From assembly GCA_031119295.1 (NCBI GenBank), contig JAVHYE010000002.1, forward strand, positions 1 to 57,995: a stretch of DNA of 57,995 nt, written 5' to 3'. The notes beneath the pieces were generated by a model, which saw nothing but the letters and a program-made list of their open reading frames with translations, did not search any database and was not told the origin of the DNA. Of the stretch, positions 1 to 9,785 are shown in pieces. A program made the translations under genes and the position numbers. The number at the start of each line of letters is the position of its first letter. The first letter of the stretch is position 1. This DNA comes from Pedobacter sp. Lineage in GTDB: Bacteria > Pseudomonadota > Gammaproteobacteria > Pseudomonadales > Moraxellaceae.

Positions 1-1
1 T

Positions 2-169
2 CTGGGTGGCGGCGCTGAAATGGGTTATCACTGGGTGACCGAATACACCCGTGCTGAAGCCACGATTGGTCTGGGTGCAGCCCTGGCGGAAAAAAATGAG
101 CAGACCGGCCATGAGCTGACTGCCGAGCCCACGATTTTCTTCAGCTTCAATATCGCCCTCGGTTATTGA
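2..169 (+). CDS. C-terminal fragment of a probable outer-membrane beta-barrel protein (5' truncated by window edge)
   Basis: Frame 2 reads LGGGAEMGYHWVTEYTRAEATIGLGAALAEKNEQTGHELTAEPTIFFSFNIALGY*; alternating amphipathic strands and a terminal aromatic residue. Confidence 0.5.
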   Translation: MGGGAEMGYHWVTEYTRAEATIGLGAALAEKNEQTGHELTAEPTIFFSFNIALGY

Positions 170-269
170 GGGCAGACGTCGGCCCGGCCCTGCGGCCGGG
201 CGGCAAAAGCTGTGCAAGCATCCCGATCCCGCGCCATCCTTGGTACTCCGTTTTCCAGAAGTCCCTGCC

Positions 270-1511
270 ATGACGCCACCGCTTCGCGTCACCTCTGAGC
301 GAGTCCTTTATGAGTCTGCCTTGCAGGCCTCGCGCAGCTGGCATTGGCGTTTGCCCTGGACGGGCCAGCTTGAAACGGATTTCCAGCAGTATTACGCCGG
401 ACGTTATCGCAGCCAGATGGTGCTGGGTCTGGTGGTTGGGGCCTTGGCCATTCTGGTGTCGGCCTTCGAGGACTTCCTCATTCCTGCGGGGCAGCGCGAA
501 ATACTGCTTTTCATTCGCCTGGGTTTGGTTCTGCCCGCCGTTCTCGTGCTTGCCTGGCTGATCTCGCGGCCGGCCTTGTCACAGTGGCAGCAGTTCATTC
601 TCATGCTGTCCACATTGGGTGGAGCCGCGGCCTTTCTGCTCATGGCTTTCTTTGTGACTTCATCCTTCGGGCGTATTTATATTGATACGTTGATGCTGAT
701 ACAGATATTCGGCCTTACGCTCTTGCGTCAGCAGTTTTCCTATGCCGCCGTTTGTGTGCTGCTTATCGTGGCTGTTGCCAGTGCCGTGCTGCTTTTGCCG
801 GATTTTCCCGGAGCACAGTCGGACAAGCTGATAGGACTCATGCTTATCGTGTTTGCCGGGCTTTTGTGTCTGGTGGCCAATTACATGATGGAGCGATCAG
901 CACGTCTGGATTATCTGCAACAGCGCTTGCTGGAGCAGGGTCAGCAGGATCTGGAAAAGGCCAACTCCCATCTGCAGCAATTGCTGCGCAGCGACGCCCT
1001 TACCGGCATTGCCAATCGCCGGCATTTTGATGCGCGACTGGATGAGGAATTCCGGCGCGCGGCGCGCAGCCATACGCCGGTGGCGCTGCTCATGGTCGAT
1101 GTCGATTCTTTCAAGCAGTACAACGACAGCTACGGCCATCAGGCCGGTGATGACGCGCTGACACGTGTGGCGCAGTCACTGGCCCTGTTTGCACGGCGTC
1201 CCGGCGATGTGGCAGCGCGTTATGGCGGCGAGGAGTTTGCCCTCATCCTGCCCGGCAGCAGCGAAGCCGATGCCCTGGCCATTGCTGAAGAAGTGGTGAC
1301 ATATGTTTACGAACAAAACATGCCACATCGCACCGCACGCGCCAGTGATCGTGTCACGGTCAGCATAGGTGTGGCCGCATTGCAGTCAGCTGAGCTTGCT
1401 GATGTGGCCGAGCTGATCGCGCAGGCCGACCAGGCCCTGTATTTTGCCAAGAGCAGCGGCCGTAACCGGGCGCGCAGCTGGAGTGCCTTGCAGCAGGGCA
1501 GCGGAGCCTGA
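270..1511 (+). CDS. Membrane-bound diguanylate cyclase (multi-TM N-terminus + GGDEF domain)
   Basis: About six hydrophobic segments followed by ALTGIANRRHF...RPGDVAARYGGEEFALILPG; GGEEF active site with RxxD I-site five residues upstream; ATG at 270 preferred over 240. Confidence 0.9.
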   Translation: MTPPLRVTSERVLYESALQASRSWHWRLPWTGQLETDFQQYYAGRYRSQMVLGLVVGALAILVSAFEDFLIPAGQREILLFIRLGLVLPAVLVLAWLISRPALSQWQQFILMLSTLGGAAAFLLMAFFVTSSFGRIYIDTLMLIQIFGLTLLRQQFSYAAVCVLLIVAVASAVLLLPDFPGAQSDKLIGLMLIVFAGLLCLVANYMMERSARLDYLQQRLLEQGQQDLEKANSHLQQLLRSDALTGIANRRHFDARLDEEFRRAARSHTPVALLMVDVDSFKQYNDSYGHQAGDDALTRVAQSLALFARRPGDVAARYGGEEFALILPGSSEADALAIAEEVVTYVYEQNMPHRTARASDRVTVSIGVAALQSAELADVAELIAQADQALYFAKSSGRNRARSWSALQQGSGA

Positions 1512-1513
1512 AA

Positions 1514-1545
1514 TGAAAAAAGCCGGCAATAGCCGGCTTTTTTCA
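1514..1545. terminator. Bidirectional rho-independent terminator between convergent genes
   Basis: tgaaaaaAGCCGGCaatAGCCGGCTttttttca. Confidence 0.85.
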
Positions 1546-1563
1546 TGCACGCAGAAACCGATT

Positions 1564-3516
1564 TCAGTTGTTGCCGAAATCTTCAGTCTGGGCGCGGTTT
1601 TCATCACCGAAGCTGCGGCGTACCTTGCGCTCTATGCGCACAGGTGGCTTGTCGCCGGCATCGCGCACCGGACGGTCGCCATAGGCGGGACGTGCGCTGC
1701 GGTCAAAGCCACCGGAACGCGGGGCAAAGCCTTCGCTGCGTGGCTTGCGGTCGCCGAAATCACGACGCGGCGGACGGTCACCAAAATTGCCGCCATCACG
1801 GGCCGGACGATCACCAAAGCTGCGGCGCTGTTCGCCAAAACCACCTTCGCTGCGTGGCTTGCGGTCACCGAAGTTGCCGCCAGTACGCGGCTTGCGGTCC
1901 AGGCCGGTGCGCTCCATGAAATCACGGCGCTGCACTTCACCAAAACCACCTTCCATGCGCGGCTGACGGTCGCCGAAATCACGACGCGGACGATCAGCAC
2001 CATCACGCGGTGCGCGATTGCCGAAATTGTCGTCACGCGGAGCACGGTTGCCGAAGTTGTCGTCGCGCGGTGCACGCTGTTCGCGATCACCGAAGCTGCG
2101 ACGCTCGCCATAACCACCTTCGCTACGCTGCGGACGATCACCGAAGTCACGGCGCGGACGGTCGCCATAAGAAGGACGATCGCCTTGCGGACGTGCAGCG
2201 CGATCAGCAAAAGGACGGTCACCCTGCGGGCGATCGGCAAACTGGGGACGATCGCCGCCTTCGCTGCGCGGAGCACGATCGGCATAGCGCTTGTTGCGGT
2301 CGTCACGGGCCTGCTTGTCCTTGTGACCCCAGCGCGGCTTGTCACCGAAGGGGCGACGCGGACCGTCGGTACGGCGCTGCGGTTCCAGGCCTTCAATGGT
2401 CAGCACGGCCAGCTGCTGCTGCGTGAACTGCTCGATACGACGCAGCACACCGCGATCACGCGGACCCACCAGCGAGCAGGCAATGCCGGTGCGGCCGGCG
2501 CGGCCGGTACGGCCGATGCGGTGCACATAATCTTCGGCATTTTTCGGCAGATCGTAATTCACCACATGGCTGATGCCGGGCACGTCGATGCCGCGAGCAG
2601 CCACATCAGTGGCCACCAGCACCTTGGTGCGACCGGTGCGCAGGCCGGTGAGGGTACGGTTACGCGAGCTCTGCTTCATGTCGCCATGCAGGGAGTCCAC
2701 GGCAAAACCGTCTTCAGCCAGCTCGTCAGCGAGACGATCGCTGTCGATACGGGTGCCGGCAAAAATGATGGCCTGATTCACATCGGGATTGGCCAGCAGG
2801 CTGAGCAAGAGCTTCTTCTTGTGCTCCATGTCGTCGGCGTAATACACGCGCTGTTCGATCTGCGTGTGCTTCACGGTGTGGCCGGCATCCACGGCAATGC
2901 GCTCGGGATTCTTCAGCAGGTTTTCGGCCAGCTTGGCCATGCGGTCTTCCACGGTGGCGGAGAACAGCAGGGTCTGACGGTCAGCGGGCATGGCGGCGGC
3001 AATCTGCTCGACGTCGTCGATGAAGCCCATGTCCAGCATGCGGTCAGCTTCGTCCAGCACCAGCATTTCCAGACGCTCGAACACGATGCGGCCACGGCTC
3101 ATGTGGTCCAGCAGACGGCCGGGTGTGGCCACCATGATGTCGTAGGGGCGGGACAGCAGCTTGTTCTGGGCCGGGAAGGGCATGCCGCCCAGCACGCTCA
3201 CGGTACGTATGCCACGCAGCTCGGAGCCGTATTTCTGGGCTGCAGAAGTGACCTGCTGGGCCAGTTCGCGGGTGGGGGTCAGCACCAGTACGCGGGGGCC
3301 GCGGCCGGGCTTGCGGGGCTCTTCAGCCAGCATGGACAGGGCCGGCAGCATGAAGGCTGCGGTCTTGCCGGTGCCGGTCTGGGCAGAAACGATAAGGTCT
3401 TTCCCTTCCAGGGCAGCCGGGATGGCCTGGGCCTGGACGGGGGTGGGTTCGGTATAGCCGGTCGCTTCAATGGCGCGTTGTAGGGCTTCATGAAGGGACA
3501 GATCGGAAAAAGACAA
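1564..3516 (-). CDS. DEAD-box ATP-dependent RNA helicase (RhlE-like) with a long low-complexity Arg/Asp/Gly-rich tail
   Basis: SAQTGTGKTAAF, PTRELAQQ, VLDEADRMLDMGF, SAT, HRIGRTGRAGR motifs; tail of FGDR/PRSEGG/RDDNFGNRAP repeats; likely TTG start at 3516 preceded by CGGAG. Confidence 0.93.
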   Translation of the reverse strand: MSFSDLSLHEALQRAIEATGYTEPTPVQAQAIPAALEGKDLIVSAQTGTGKTAAFMLPALSMLAEEPRKPGRGPRVLVLTPTRELAQQVTSAAQKYGSELRGIRTVSVLGGMPFPAQNKLLSRPYDIMVATPGRLLDHMSRGRIVFERLEMLVLDEADRMLDMGFIDDVEQIAAAMPADRQTLLFSATVEDRMAKLAENLLKNPERIAVDAGHTVKHTQIEQRVYYADDMEHKKKLLLSLLANPDVNQAIIFAGTRIDSDRLADELAEDGFAVDSLHGDMKQSSRNRTLTGLRTGRTKVLVATDVAARGIDVPGISHVVNYDLPKNAEDYVHRIGRTGRAGRTGIACSLVGPRDRGVLRRIEQFTQQQLAVLTIEGLEPQRRTDGPRRPFGDKPRWGHKDKQARDDRNKRYADRAPRSEGGDRPQFADRPQGDRPFADRAARPQGDRPSYGDRPRRDFGDRPQRSEGGYGERRSFGDREQRAPRDDNFGNRAPRDDNFGNRAPRDGADRPRRDFGDRQPRMEGGFGEVQRRDFMERTGLDRKPRTGGNFGDRKPRSEGGFGEQRRSFGDRPARDGGNFGDRPPRRDFGDRKPRSEGFAPRSGGFDRSARPAYGDRPVRDAGDKPPVRIERKVRRSFGDENRAQTEDFGNN

Positions 3517-3884
3517 AGTACAACTCCGGGGCAAGCAAAGGCCCTGTGGGTCATTTGTTAAGCAAGCCGGGGACGAGGGCTGCAAATACCCTGGAACGGC
3601 TGGCGCGAAATCGTCGCCAAACCAAAAATCGCTGCAAGATTAGAGCGTTACGCAGGCTCGACTGGCAGAGGCAGGTCAGGAACGATGAGGGAAAGTTCCT
3701 GAGAAGCCAGTCATGTGTGCTTATTGCACGATGGGGACTGTAGAAGCGCTTCGATGGAGCTTTCGGCGGGTCAGGTGACCGATCCTTGTGGTCATCACCC
3801 CGCAGCCGGGACATCCCGGCATCGGCAGAGGGCCTCTGGCTTCACAGCCGTACATCAAGGCCTTGCATATCTGTTTGAAGCATG

Positions 3885-3959
3885 TGGTGGGCGGTACTGG
3901 GATTGAACCAGTGACCCCTGCCGTGTGAAGGCAGTGCTCTCCCGCTGAGCTAACCGCCC
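3885..3959 (-). tRNA. tRNA-Val (anticodon CAC), CCA encoded
   Basis: Revcomp folds as GGGCGGT TA GCTC..GAGC A CTGCC TTCACAC GGCAG ..ACTGG TTCAATC CCAGT ACCGCCC A CCA. Confidence 0.95.
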
Positions 3960-3979
3960 ATCGCTTCAAAGAGGCGCGT

Positions 3980-4007
3980 ATCTTACTGATTTATCGGGGG
4001 GAGGCAA
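3980..4007 (-). promoter_or_regulatory. Putative sigma70 promoter of tRNA-Val (TTGCCT-N16-TAAGAT, then aCGCGCC)
   Basis: Minus strand: TTGCCT CCCCCCGATAAATCAG TAAGAT ACGCGCC. Confidence 0.6.
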
Positions 4008-4460
4008 GCCCCGTTTGCTTCGAAGCGGCATTTTGTCCGGAGCCGGCAAAAAGGTCACAAGGGGATGACCCGTCACCAGTGGCGATGGATGGAGAATTTC
4101 CGGGGGCGAAAGCTAGCACTTTCTTCTGTCTCTCTGCCTTTTCATGGTGCATTTATGGCGCTGGGCTGTGGATAAAAGAATAATTTCACTCGCGGCCGTA
4201 GTGAGTTGCCCGTCTCTTCTTCATTAATCCTGAATTACTTGGCTCAAGTTGCTGTTTTTATTGGTTAGATATTTTTTGTTTGGATAAAAAATGTTCAAGC
4301 AACAAAAAAATCATCCGATTTCAGGCTGTCAAGATTGTCAAAATGATTCAGGCGGCGTGATGATGGTCACCGTTGATTTGTGATGTGGCTCGCATTGCGG
4401 ACGAAGCTTTTTTCAGGGGGCTTCATTCCGGTGCGGCTTCGTTCAGACGGGAGAACCATC

Positions 4461-4679
4461 ATGTCGGCAGCGCATGCTTTACAGTTTGATTCGGCCTCTT
4501 CGAGCAATGTCATAGGACGCTCCTTCGTCTTGGGCTTGCCGGATCGTCATGGCCTTTACCGTATCGGTCTGGAGCGCAGTGTCTGGAAAGTGGCAGCGGG
4601 GGCCTATGCCACGGGTGATCGCGTGAAAGTGGTAGCCATTGATGAAGATATTCTGGCCGTGGAGAAAGTCCTGGCCTGA
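4461..4679 (+). CDS. Small orphan protein (72 aa) resembling the C-terminal OB-fold (NfeD-like) domain
   Basis: MSAAHALQFDSASSSNVIGRSFVLGLPDRHGLYRIGLERSVWKVAAGAYATGDRVKVVAIDEDILAVEKVLA; ATG with upstream gggaga. Confidence 0.6.
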   Translation: MSAAHALQFDSASSSNVIGRSFVLGLPDRHGLYRIGLERSVWKVAAGAYATGDRVKVVAIDEDILAVEKVLA

Positions 4680-4763
4680 TGCAGCGAGCCGCTACTCTCT
4701 GGCGGCGTGCTGATGATGTGTGTTGCGTGTATGAGTAAGTGGTTGCGTGTACGTGTGTTGTGA

Positions 4764-4799
4764 AAAGAAAAAGCCCGGCATCTGCCGGGCTTTTTCTTT
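4764..4799. terminator. Rho-independent terminator
   Basis: aaaagaaaaAGCCCGGCAtcTGCCGGGCTttttcttt. Confidence 0.85.
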
Positions 4800-4816
4800 G
4801 TCTGCGTGGTGAAGGA

Positions 4817-6559
4817 TCAGCGGCCTACCACGCGCGTCAGGAAGTCGATGACTTCGTTGCGGGCAATGTCCATGGACTCTTCGTCACGGCGCCCCTTGTA
4901 TTCCAGGGTGCCGGCATCCAGGCCCTCTTCGCCCACAACCAGACGATGCGGAATGCCGATGAGTTCGGCATCGGAGAATTTCACACCCGGGCGCTCGTTG
5001 CGGTCGTCGAAATACACGTCGTAGCCGGCGGCGGTGAGTTCGTTATAGAGCTTGGTGGACTCTTCCTGGATACGCACCGACTTGGCCCAGTTCATGGGAA
5101 TCAGGGCGATCTGGAAGGGGGCGATGGCGTCCGGCCAGATGATGCCCTTGTCGTCATGGTTCTGCTCGATGGCCGAGGCCACGACGCGGGTCACGCCTAT
5201 GCCGTAGCAGCCCATGGTCACGGTGAAGGGCTTGCCGTCCTCACCCAGCACATTGAGCTTGAGGGCTTCGGAGTATTTCTTGCCGAGCTGGAAGATGTGG
5301 CCGACTTCAATGCCGCGCTTGATGACCAGTGTGCCCTTGCCGTCCGGAGAAGGGTCGCCTTCCACCACATTGCGGATATCGGCCACGAGAGAAGGCTCGG
5401 GCAGGTCGCGGCCGAAATTCACGCCGGAAAGGTGGAAGCCTTCCTTGTTGGCGCCGCAGGTGAAGTCGCTCATGGCCGCAACGGTACGGTCGGCAATCAC
5501 GCGCACGTTTGCGCCCACATTAACGGGACCGATAAAGCCGGGCTTGCAGGCCAGGAATTCGACGATTTCACCTTCGGAGGCCAGGCGGAAATCCTTGAGG
5601 CCGGCCAGCTTGCCGGCCTTGATCTCGTTGAGCTCGTGATCGCCACGCAGCAGGAAGAGGGTGAAGTGCTTCTGCTTTGGGGCTTTTTCGTCAGCCTGGG
5701 TTTCCGAGATCACAGCTACGGCTTTCACCATGCGCGTGACAGCAATGCCAAGCAGGGCAGCCACATCGGCACAGGCTGTCTGTGTGGGCGTGCTGACTTC
5801 TTTCAGGGCTTCGGCAGCAGCAGCGCGCGGTGTGGTCGGGGCCAGTGCCTCGGCCATTTCCGTGTTGGCGGCGTAGTCGGAGGTGTCGGAGAAGGCGATA
5901 TCGTCCTCGCCCGAGCTGGCCAGCACATGGAATTCATGCGAGCCGGTACCGCCTATGGAGCCGGTATCGGCCTGCACGGGGCGGAAGTTGAGGCCGAGAC
6001 GCGTGAAGATGCGGCAGTAGGCGTCGTACATCACGTCATAGGTTTCCTGCAGGGAAGCCTGGTCGGTGTGGAAGGAGTAGGCATCCTTCATGATGAATTC
6101 GCGCGAACGCATCACGCCGAAACGCGGGCGGATTTCGTCACGGAACTTGGTCTGTATCTGGTAGAGATTCACCGGCAGCTGCTTGTAGCTGTGCAGCTCG
6201 TTGCGGGCGAGATCGGTGATCACTTCCTCGTGCGTGGGGCCCAGTACAAAGGGGCGGCCGTGACGGTCATTGAAGCGCAGCAGCTCGGGGCCGTACTGCA
6301 CATAGCGGCCGGATTCTTCCCAGAGCTCCGCCGGCTGGGTCACCGGCATCAGCACCTCGAGGGCACCGGCGCGGTCCATTTCCTCGCGCACGATGCGCTC
6401 CACCTTGGCCAGCACGCGCTTGCCCAGCGGCAGCCAGTTATAGAGGCCGGTGGCCACCTTGCGCACCATGCCGGCACGCAGCATGAGCTGGTGGGAGATG
6501 ACTTCCGCATCGGCGGGGGTTTCGCGCTGGGTGGCAAGCAGGAGGCGGCTGACGCGCAT
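4817..6559 (-). CDS. proS: Prolyl-tRNA synthetase
   Basis: [46 protein letters not shown]...[16 protein letters not shown]...[36 protein letters not shown] at 6559. Confidence 0.96.
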   Translation of the reverse strand: MRVSRLLLATQRETPADAEVISHQLMLRAGMVRKVATGLYNWLPLGKRVLAKVERIVREEMDRAGALEVLMPVTQPAELWEESGRYVQYGPELLRFNDRHGRPFVLGPTHEEVITDLARNELHSYKQLPVNLYQIQTKFRDEIRPRFGVMRSREFIMKDAYSFHTDQASLQETYDVMYDAYCRIFTRLGLNFRPVQADTGSIGGTGSHEFHVLASSGEDDIAFSDTSDYAANTEMAEALAPTTPRAAAAEALKEVSTPTQTACADVAALLGIAVTRMVKAVAVISETQADEKAPKQKHFTLFLLRGDHELNEIKAGKLAGLKDFRLASEGEIVEFLACKPGFIGPVNVGANVRVIADRTVAAMSDFTCGANKEGFHLSGVNFGRDLPEPSLVADIRNVVEGDPSPDGKGTLVIKRGIEVGHIFQLGKKYSEALKLNVLGEDGKPFTVTMGCYGIGVTRVVASAIEQNHDDKGIIWPDAIAPFQIALIPMNWAKSVRIQEESTKLYNELTAAGYDVYFDDRNERPGVKFSDAELIGIPHRLVVGEEGLDAGTLEYKGRRDEESMDIARNEVIDFLTRVVGR

Positions 6560-6790
6560 CGGTATGTCCTGTGTGGGCTGACGAGAAAAGCGGCAAGTGT
6601 CGAAAGGCCGGAATTGTAGGGGCTTGCTGGGAGGCTGGCCATGCTTGATGCCGTCTCTTTGCAGGTTGCTTGCCGGGTTTTTGATCAATACCGGCCTCGT
6701 CTCGGCAGTCGTGCCGGCCTCGGTTACACTTGACCCCAGCCCGCCCAAGACGGGCGCCGTGTTGCCCTCTGTTGCAAGGATATTTCCCCC

Positions 6791-7219
6791 ATGAGTCTGA
6801 CCGCCGCCGATATCAATGCCGTCATACGGCAAGGCCTGCCTGCTGCTGAAGGCAGCGGTTTCCAGGTGGATGCGGTGACGGAGCGGGGCGTTGTCTGCCG
6901 CCAGATTTATTCACCTTCGCAATTGCGCCCGGGAGGCACGCTCTCCGGTCCCACCATGATGGGCCTGGCTGATGCCGCCATGTATGCCGCTGTCATGTCA
7001 CGCCTCGGTCGTCTTGAAATGGCGGTGACGCAAAACATCAACATCAATTTCCTGGCACGGCCACAGCCGGCCGATCTCATTGCTGACGCTGAGGTGCTCA
7101 AGCTCGGTCGCCGCACTGTTGTTATCGATGTAAAGATTTTTTCTGAGGGCAAGCCGGATATGGTTGCCCATGCCACTGGAACGTACTCGCTGCCGCCCTC
7201 AAAAGCGGACAAAGCGTGA
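6791..7219 (+). CDS. PaaI-family hotdog-fold thioesterase
   Basis: [28 protein letters not shown]...[29 protein letters not shown]. Confidence 0.85.
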   Translation: MSLTAADINAVIRQGLPAAEGSGFQVDAVTERGVVCRQIYSPSQLRPGGTLSGPTMMGLADAAMYAAVMSRLGRLEMAVTQNININFLARPQPADLIADAEVLKLGRRTVVIDVKIFSEGKPDMVAHATGTYSLPPSKADKA

Positions 7220-7244
7220 TTTTTTGATTTAAAGGAACGTGACA

Positions 7245-9722
7245 ATGGCCCTCGCAAAACCTCTGGCCCTGAGCCAGCTCTACAAGGCCTGCAAGGCTTC
7301 CGATTTTTCCTTCAAGACCACGAAGGACTGTGAGCCTTTCAATGATTTCCTCGGGCAGGAACGCGCCAAGGAAGCCGTGAGCATGGCGGTTGCCTTGCCA
7401 CATGACGGCTACAACATTTTTGCGGTCGGCACCGCCGGTCTCGGCAAGCGCACCACCATACGCCGCTATCTGAAGGAGCTGGCCGCCAAGCGTCCGGCAC
7501 CGTCGGACTGGTGCTATGTGAACAATTTCGCCGAGCCGCGTTATCCCGTGGCACTGGAATTTGCAGCGGGCAAGGGAGCGGATCTCAAGCAGGACATGAC
7601 GACGCTGTGGCGTGACATGTCCATGGCCGTGATTGCCTCTTTCGACAGCGAGCAGTATTTCGAACGCATGGAGCTGCTCAAGGGCGAGCTCGGCAAAACC
7701 CAGCAGGATGCCCTGCAGGGTCTGGCGGGCGAGGGCGAGAAAAAAGGCGTGAAGCTGGTGCTGCGCACGCCCGGTGGTTATGGCTTCTCGCCCATGAACG
7801 ATCAGGGCGAGGTGATGAGTGTTGAGGATTTCAACGCCCTGCCCAAAAAAGAGCAGGATCTGCTCAAGACCATCATGACCGATATGGAGACCAAGCTGCG
7901 CAAGGTGGCACGTGGTCTCAACATGGCGGAAGAGCAGAACCGCAGCAAGGTGCGTCAGCTCAATGATGAAATCACCTCGCGCGCCATTGCTCCGCATCTG
8001 GAAAAGCTGCGCAAGAAATACGGCAAGCACGAAGGCTTCCTGAAATACCTGGATGCTTTTGAAAAAGACGTGATTGAAAACGTCGATGTCATTCTCAATA
8101 CCCAGGAAGCGCAGAGTGATGTAGTGGCTGCCGTCAGTACTGACAGCGCGATTCCCTCGCGTTACCAGGTAAATGTGGTAGTGAGCAATGATCCCAAAGC
8201 CGGCGCGCCGGTGGTGTTCGAGGATTTGCCCACGCATTACAACCTCATGGGCCATGTCGAGCAGGTGACCTATATGGGTACCGTGGCTACCGACTTCACC
8301 CTGATACGTGCGGGCGCCCTGCACAGGGCTAACGGCGGTTTCCTGCTGCTGGAGGCCGAACAGGTGCTGGAACAGCCCTATGCCTGGCAGGGTCTGAAGC
8401 GTGCACTGCGCTCCAAGTCGCTGAAGCTGTCTTCACTGGAACAGATGCTTACGCTCACCGGCACGATTTCGCTGGAGCCGGACGGCATTCCCTTCAATCT
8501 GAAAGTGGTGCTCCTGGGCGACCGTGAAACCTTCTATTTGCTGCAGCAGTTCGATCCCGAGCTGGGCGAGTTCTTCAAGATGCGTGCGGATTTCGAGTCC
8601 AGCATGCCGCGCACGCCGGAAAATGAACAGAAATACGCCCACTTCCTCGCCGACTTCGTGCAGAAGGAAGAGCTGCGTCCGTTGGATAAAACGGCGGTGA
8701 TGCGTCTGGTGGAAGAAGCCTCGCGCGATGCTGACGATCAGGAAAAACTCTCCCTGCACGCGGCCAGCGTGGGTGATCTGCTGCGCGAAGCCAATTACTG
8801 GGCGGGTGAAACCGGCGCCAAGCTGATCAAGAACACGCATATCCAGGCAGCGCTGGATGGCCAGGAGCGTCGTCACGAGCGCCTGCGCAAGCTGTATATG
8901 GAAGAAATTGCCAAGGGCACCCAGCTCTTTACCGGTGAAGGTGAAGTGGTGGGTCAGGTGAATGGTCTTACCGTGGTGCAGTATGCCGATGCGGAGTTCG
9001 GCATGCCCTCCCGTATTTCCGTGACCGCGCATTACGGCCACGGTGATATCACTGATATCGAGCGTGATGTGGATCTGGGCGGCGCCATACACTCCAAGGG
9101 AGTGCTGATTCTCAGCAGCTACCTCAAATCTGTATTCGGTGCCGAACACGCCCTGCGCTTCGCCGCCAATATTGCTTTCGAGCAGTCTTATGGCGGTGTG
9201 GATGGTGACTCGGCCTCACTGGGCGAGCTCTGTGGCCTGCTGTCGGCCATCGCCAAGCTGCCGGTAAAGCAGCATATCGCCATCACCGGTTCCATGAACC
9301 AGTTCGGTGAAGTGCAGCCCATTGGTGGTGTGAACGAGAAAATCGAAGGCTTTTACGCGGCTTGCCAGCTTAAAGGATTGACGGGGCCACAGGCCGTCAT
9401 CATTCCGGTGCAGAACGTGCGTCATCTCATGCTGCGCGAAGATGTGCTGAATGCCGTGAAGGAAAAACGCTTCACGATTCATGCGGTCTCGCGTGTGGAA
9501 GAGGCCATCGAACTCTTGCTGGGCCTGCCGGCTGGCAAGCTCGACAAGGAGGGCGATTTCCCGGAAAACTCTGTTTTCGGTCAGGTGGCGGATAGGCTGG
9601 AAATCTGGCGTCATGCTGAAAAGGATGACGACAAGGATGAGGAAGACGAGAAGGACAAGCCCAAGGCCGCCAAACCGGCGCCAGTGGAACCGACCAAGCA
9701 GGGCGCACGCCGTCGGCGCTGA
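7245..9722 (+). CDS. Lon-related ATP-dependent protease (AAA + S16 Lon proteolytic domain)
   Basis: GTAGLGKRTTIRRYL (Walker A-like), GGVDGDSASLGELCGLLSAIAKLPVKQHIAITGSMNQFGEVQPIGGVNEKIEGF (Lon Ser/Lys dyad); acidic/basic C-terminal tail. Confidence 0.9.
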   Translation: MALAKPLALSQLYKACKASDFSFKTTKDCEPFNDFLGQERAKEAVSMAVALPHDGYNIFAVGTAGLGKRTTIRRYLKELAAKRPAPSDWCYVNNFAEPRYPVALEFAAGKGADLKQDMTTLWRDMSMAVIASFDSEQYFERMELLKGELGKTQQDALQGLAGEGEKKGVKLVLRTPGGYGFSPMNDQGEVMSVEDFNALPKKEQDLLKTIMTDMETKLRKVARGLNMAEEQNRSKVRQLNDEITSRAIAPHLEKLRKKYGKHEGFLKYLDAFEKDVIENVDVILNTQEAQSDVVAAVSTDSAIPSRYQVNVVVSNDPKAGAPVVFEDLPTHYNLMGHVEQVTYMGTVATDFTLIRAGALHRANGGFLLLEAEQVLEQPYAWQGLKRALRSKSLKLSSLEQMLTLTGTISLEPDGIPFNLKVVLLGDRETFYLLQQFDPELGEFFKMRADFESSMPRTPENEQKYAHFLADFVQKEELRPLDKTAVMRLVEEASRDADDQEKLSLHAASVGDLLREANYWAGETGAKLIKNTHIQAALDGQERRHERLRKLYMEEIAKGTQLFTGEGEVVGQVNGLTVVQYADAEFGMPSRISVTAHYGHGDITDIERDVDLGGAIHSKGVLILSSYLKSVFGAEHALRFAANIAFEQSYGGVDGDSASLGELCGLLSAIAKLPVKQHIAITGSMNQFGEVQPIGGVNEKIEGFYAACQLKGLTGPQAVIIPVQNVRHLMLREDVLNAVKEKRFTIHAVSRVEEAIELLLGLPAGKLDKEGDFPENSVFGQVADRLEIWRHAEKDDDKDEEDEKDKPKAAKPAPVEPTKQGARRRR

Positions 9723-9740
9723 TCAGGATGCTTCACGCAT

Positions 9741-9775
9741 AAAAAACGGCAGCCATCGGGCTGCCGTTTTTTTTC
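9741..9775. terminator. Bidirectional rho-independent terminator
   Basis: aaaaaACGGCAGCccatcggGCTGCCGTtttttttt. Confidence 0.85.
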
Positions 9776-9785
9776 ATCGTTTGAC

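Noticed and set aside
1444-3483. 679-aa plus-strand ORF opposite the DEAD-box helicase
   Set aside because: Entirely antisense to a well-supported helicase gene; the Ala/Thr/Arg-rich low-complexity composition is a mirror of the GC-rich repeats.
4739-6619. 626-aa plus-strand ORF
   Set aside because: Antisense shadow of proS; His/Gly/Val-rich with no recognisable motifs.
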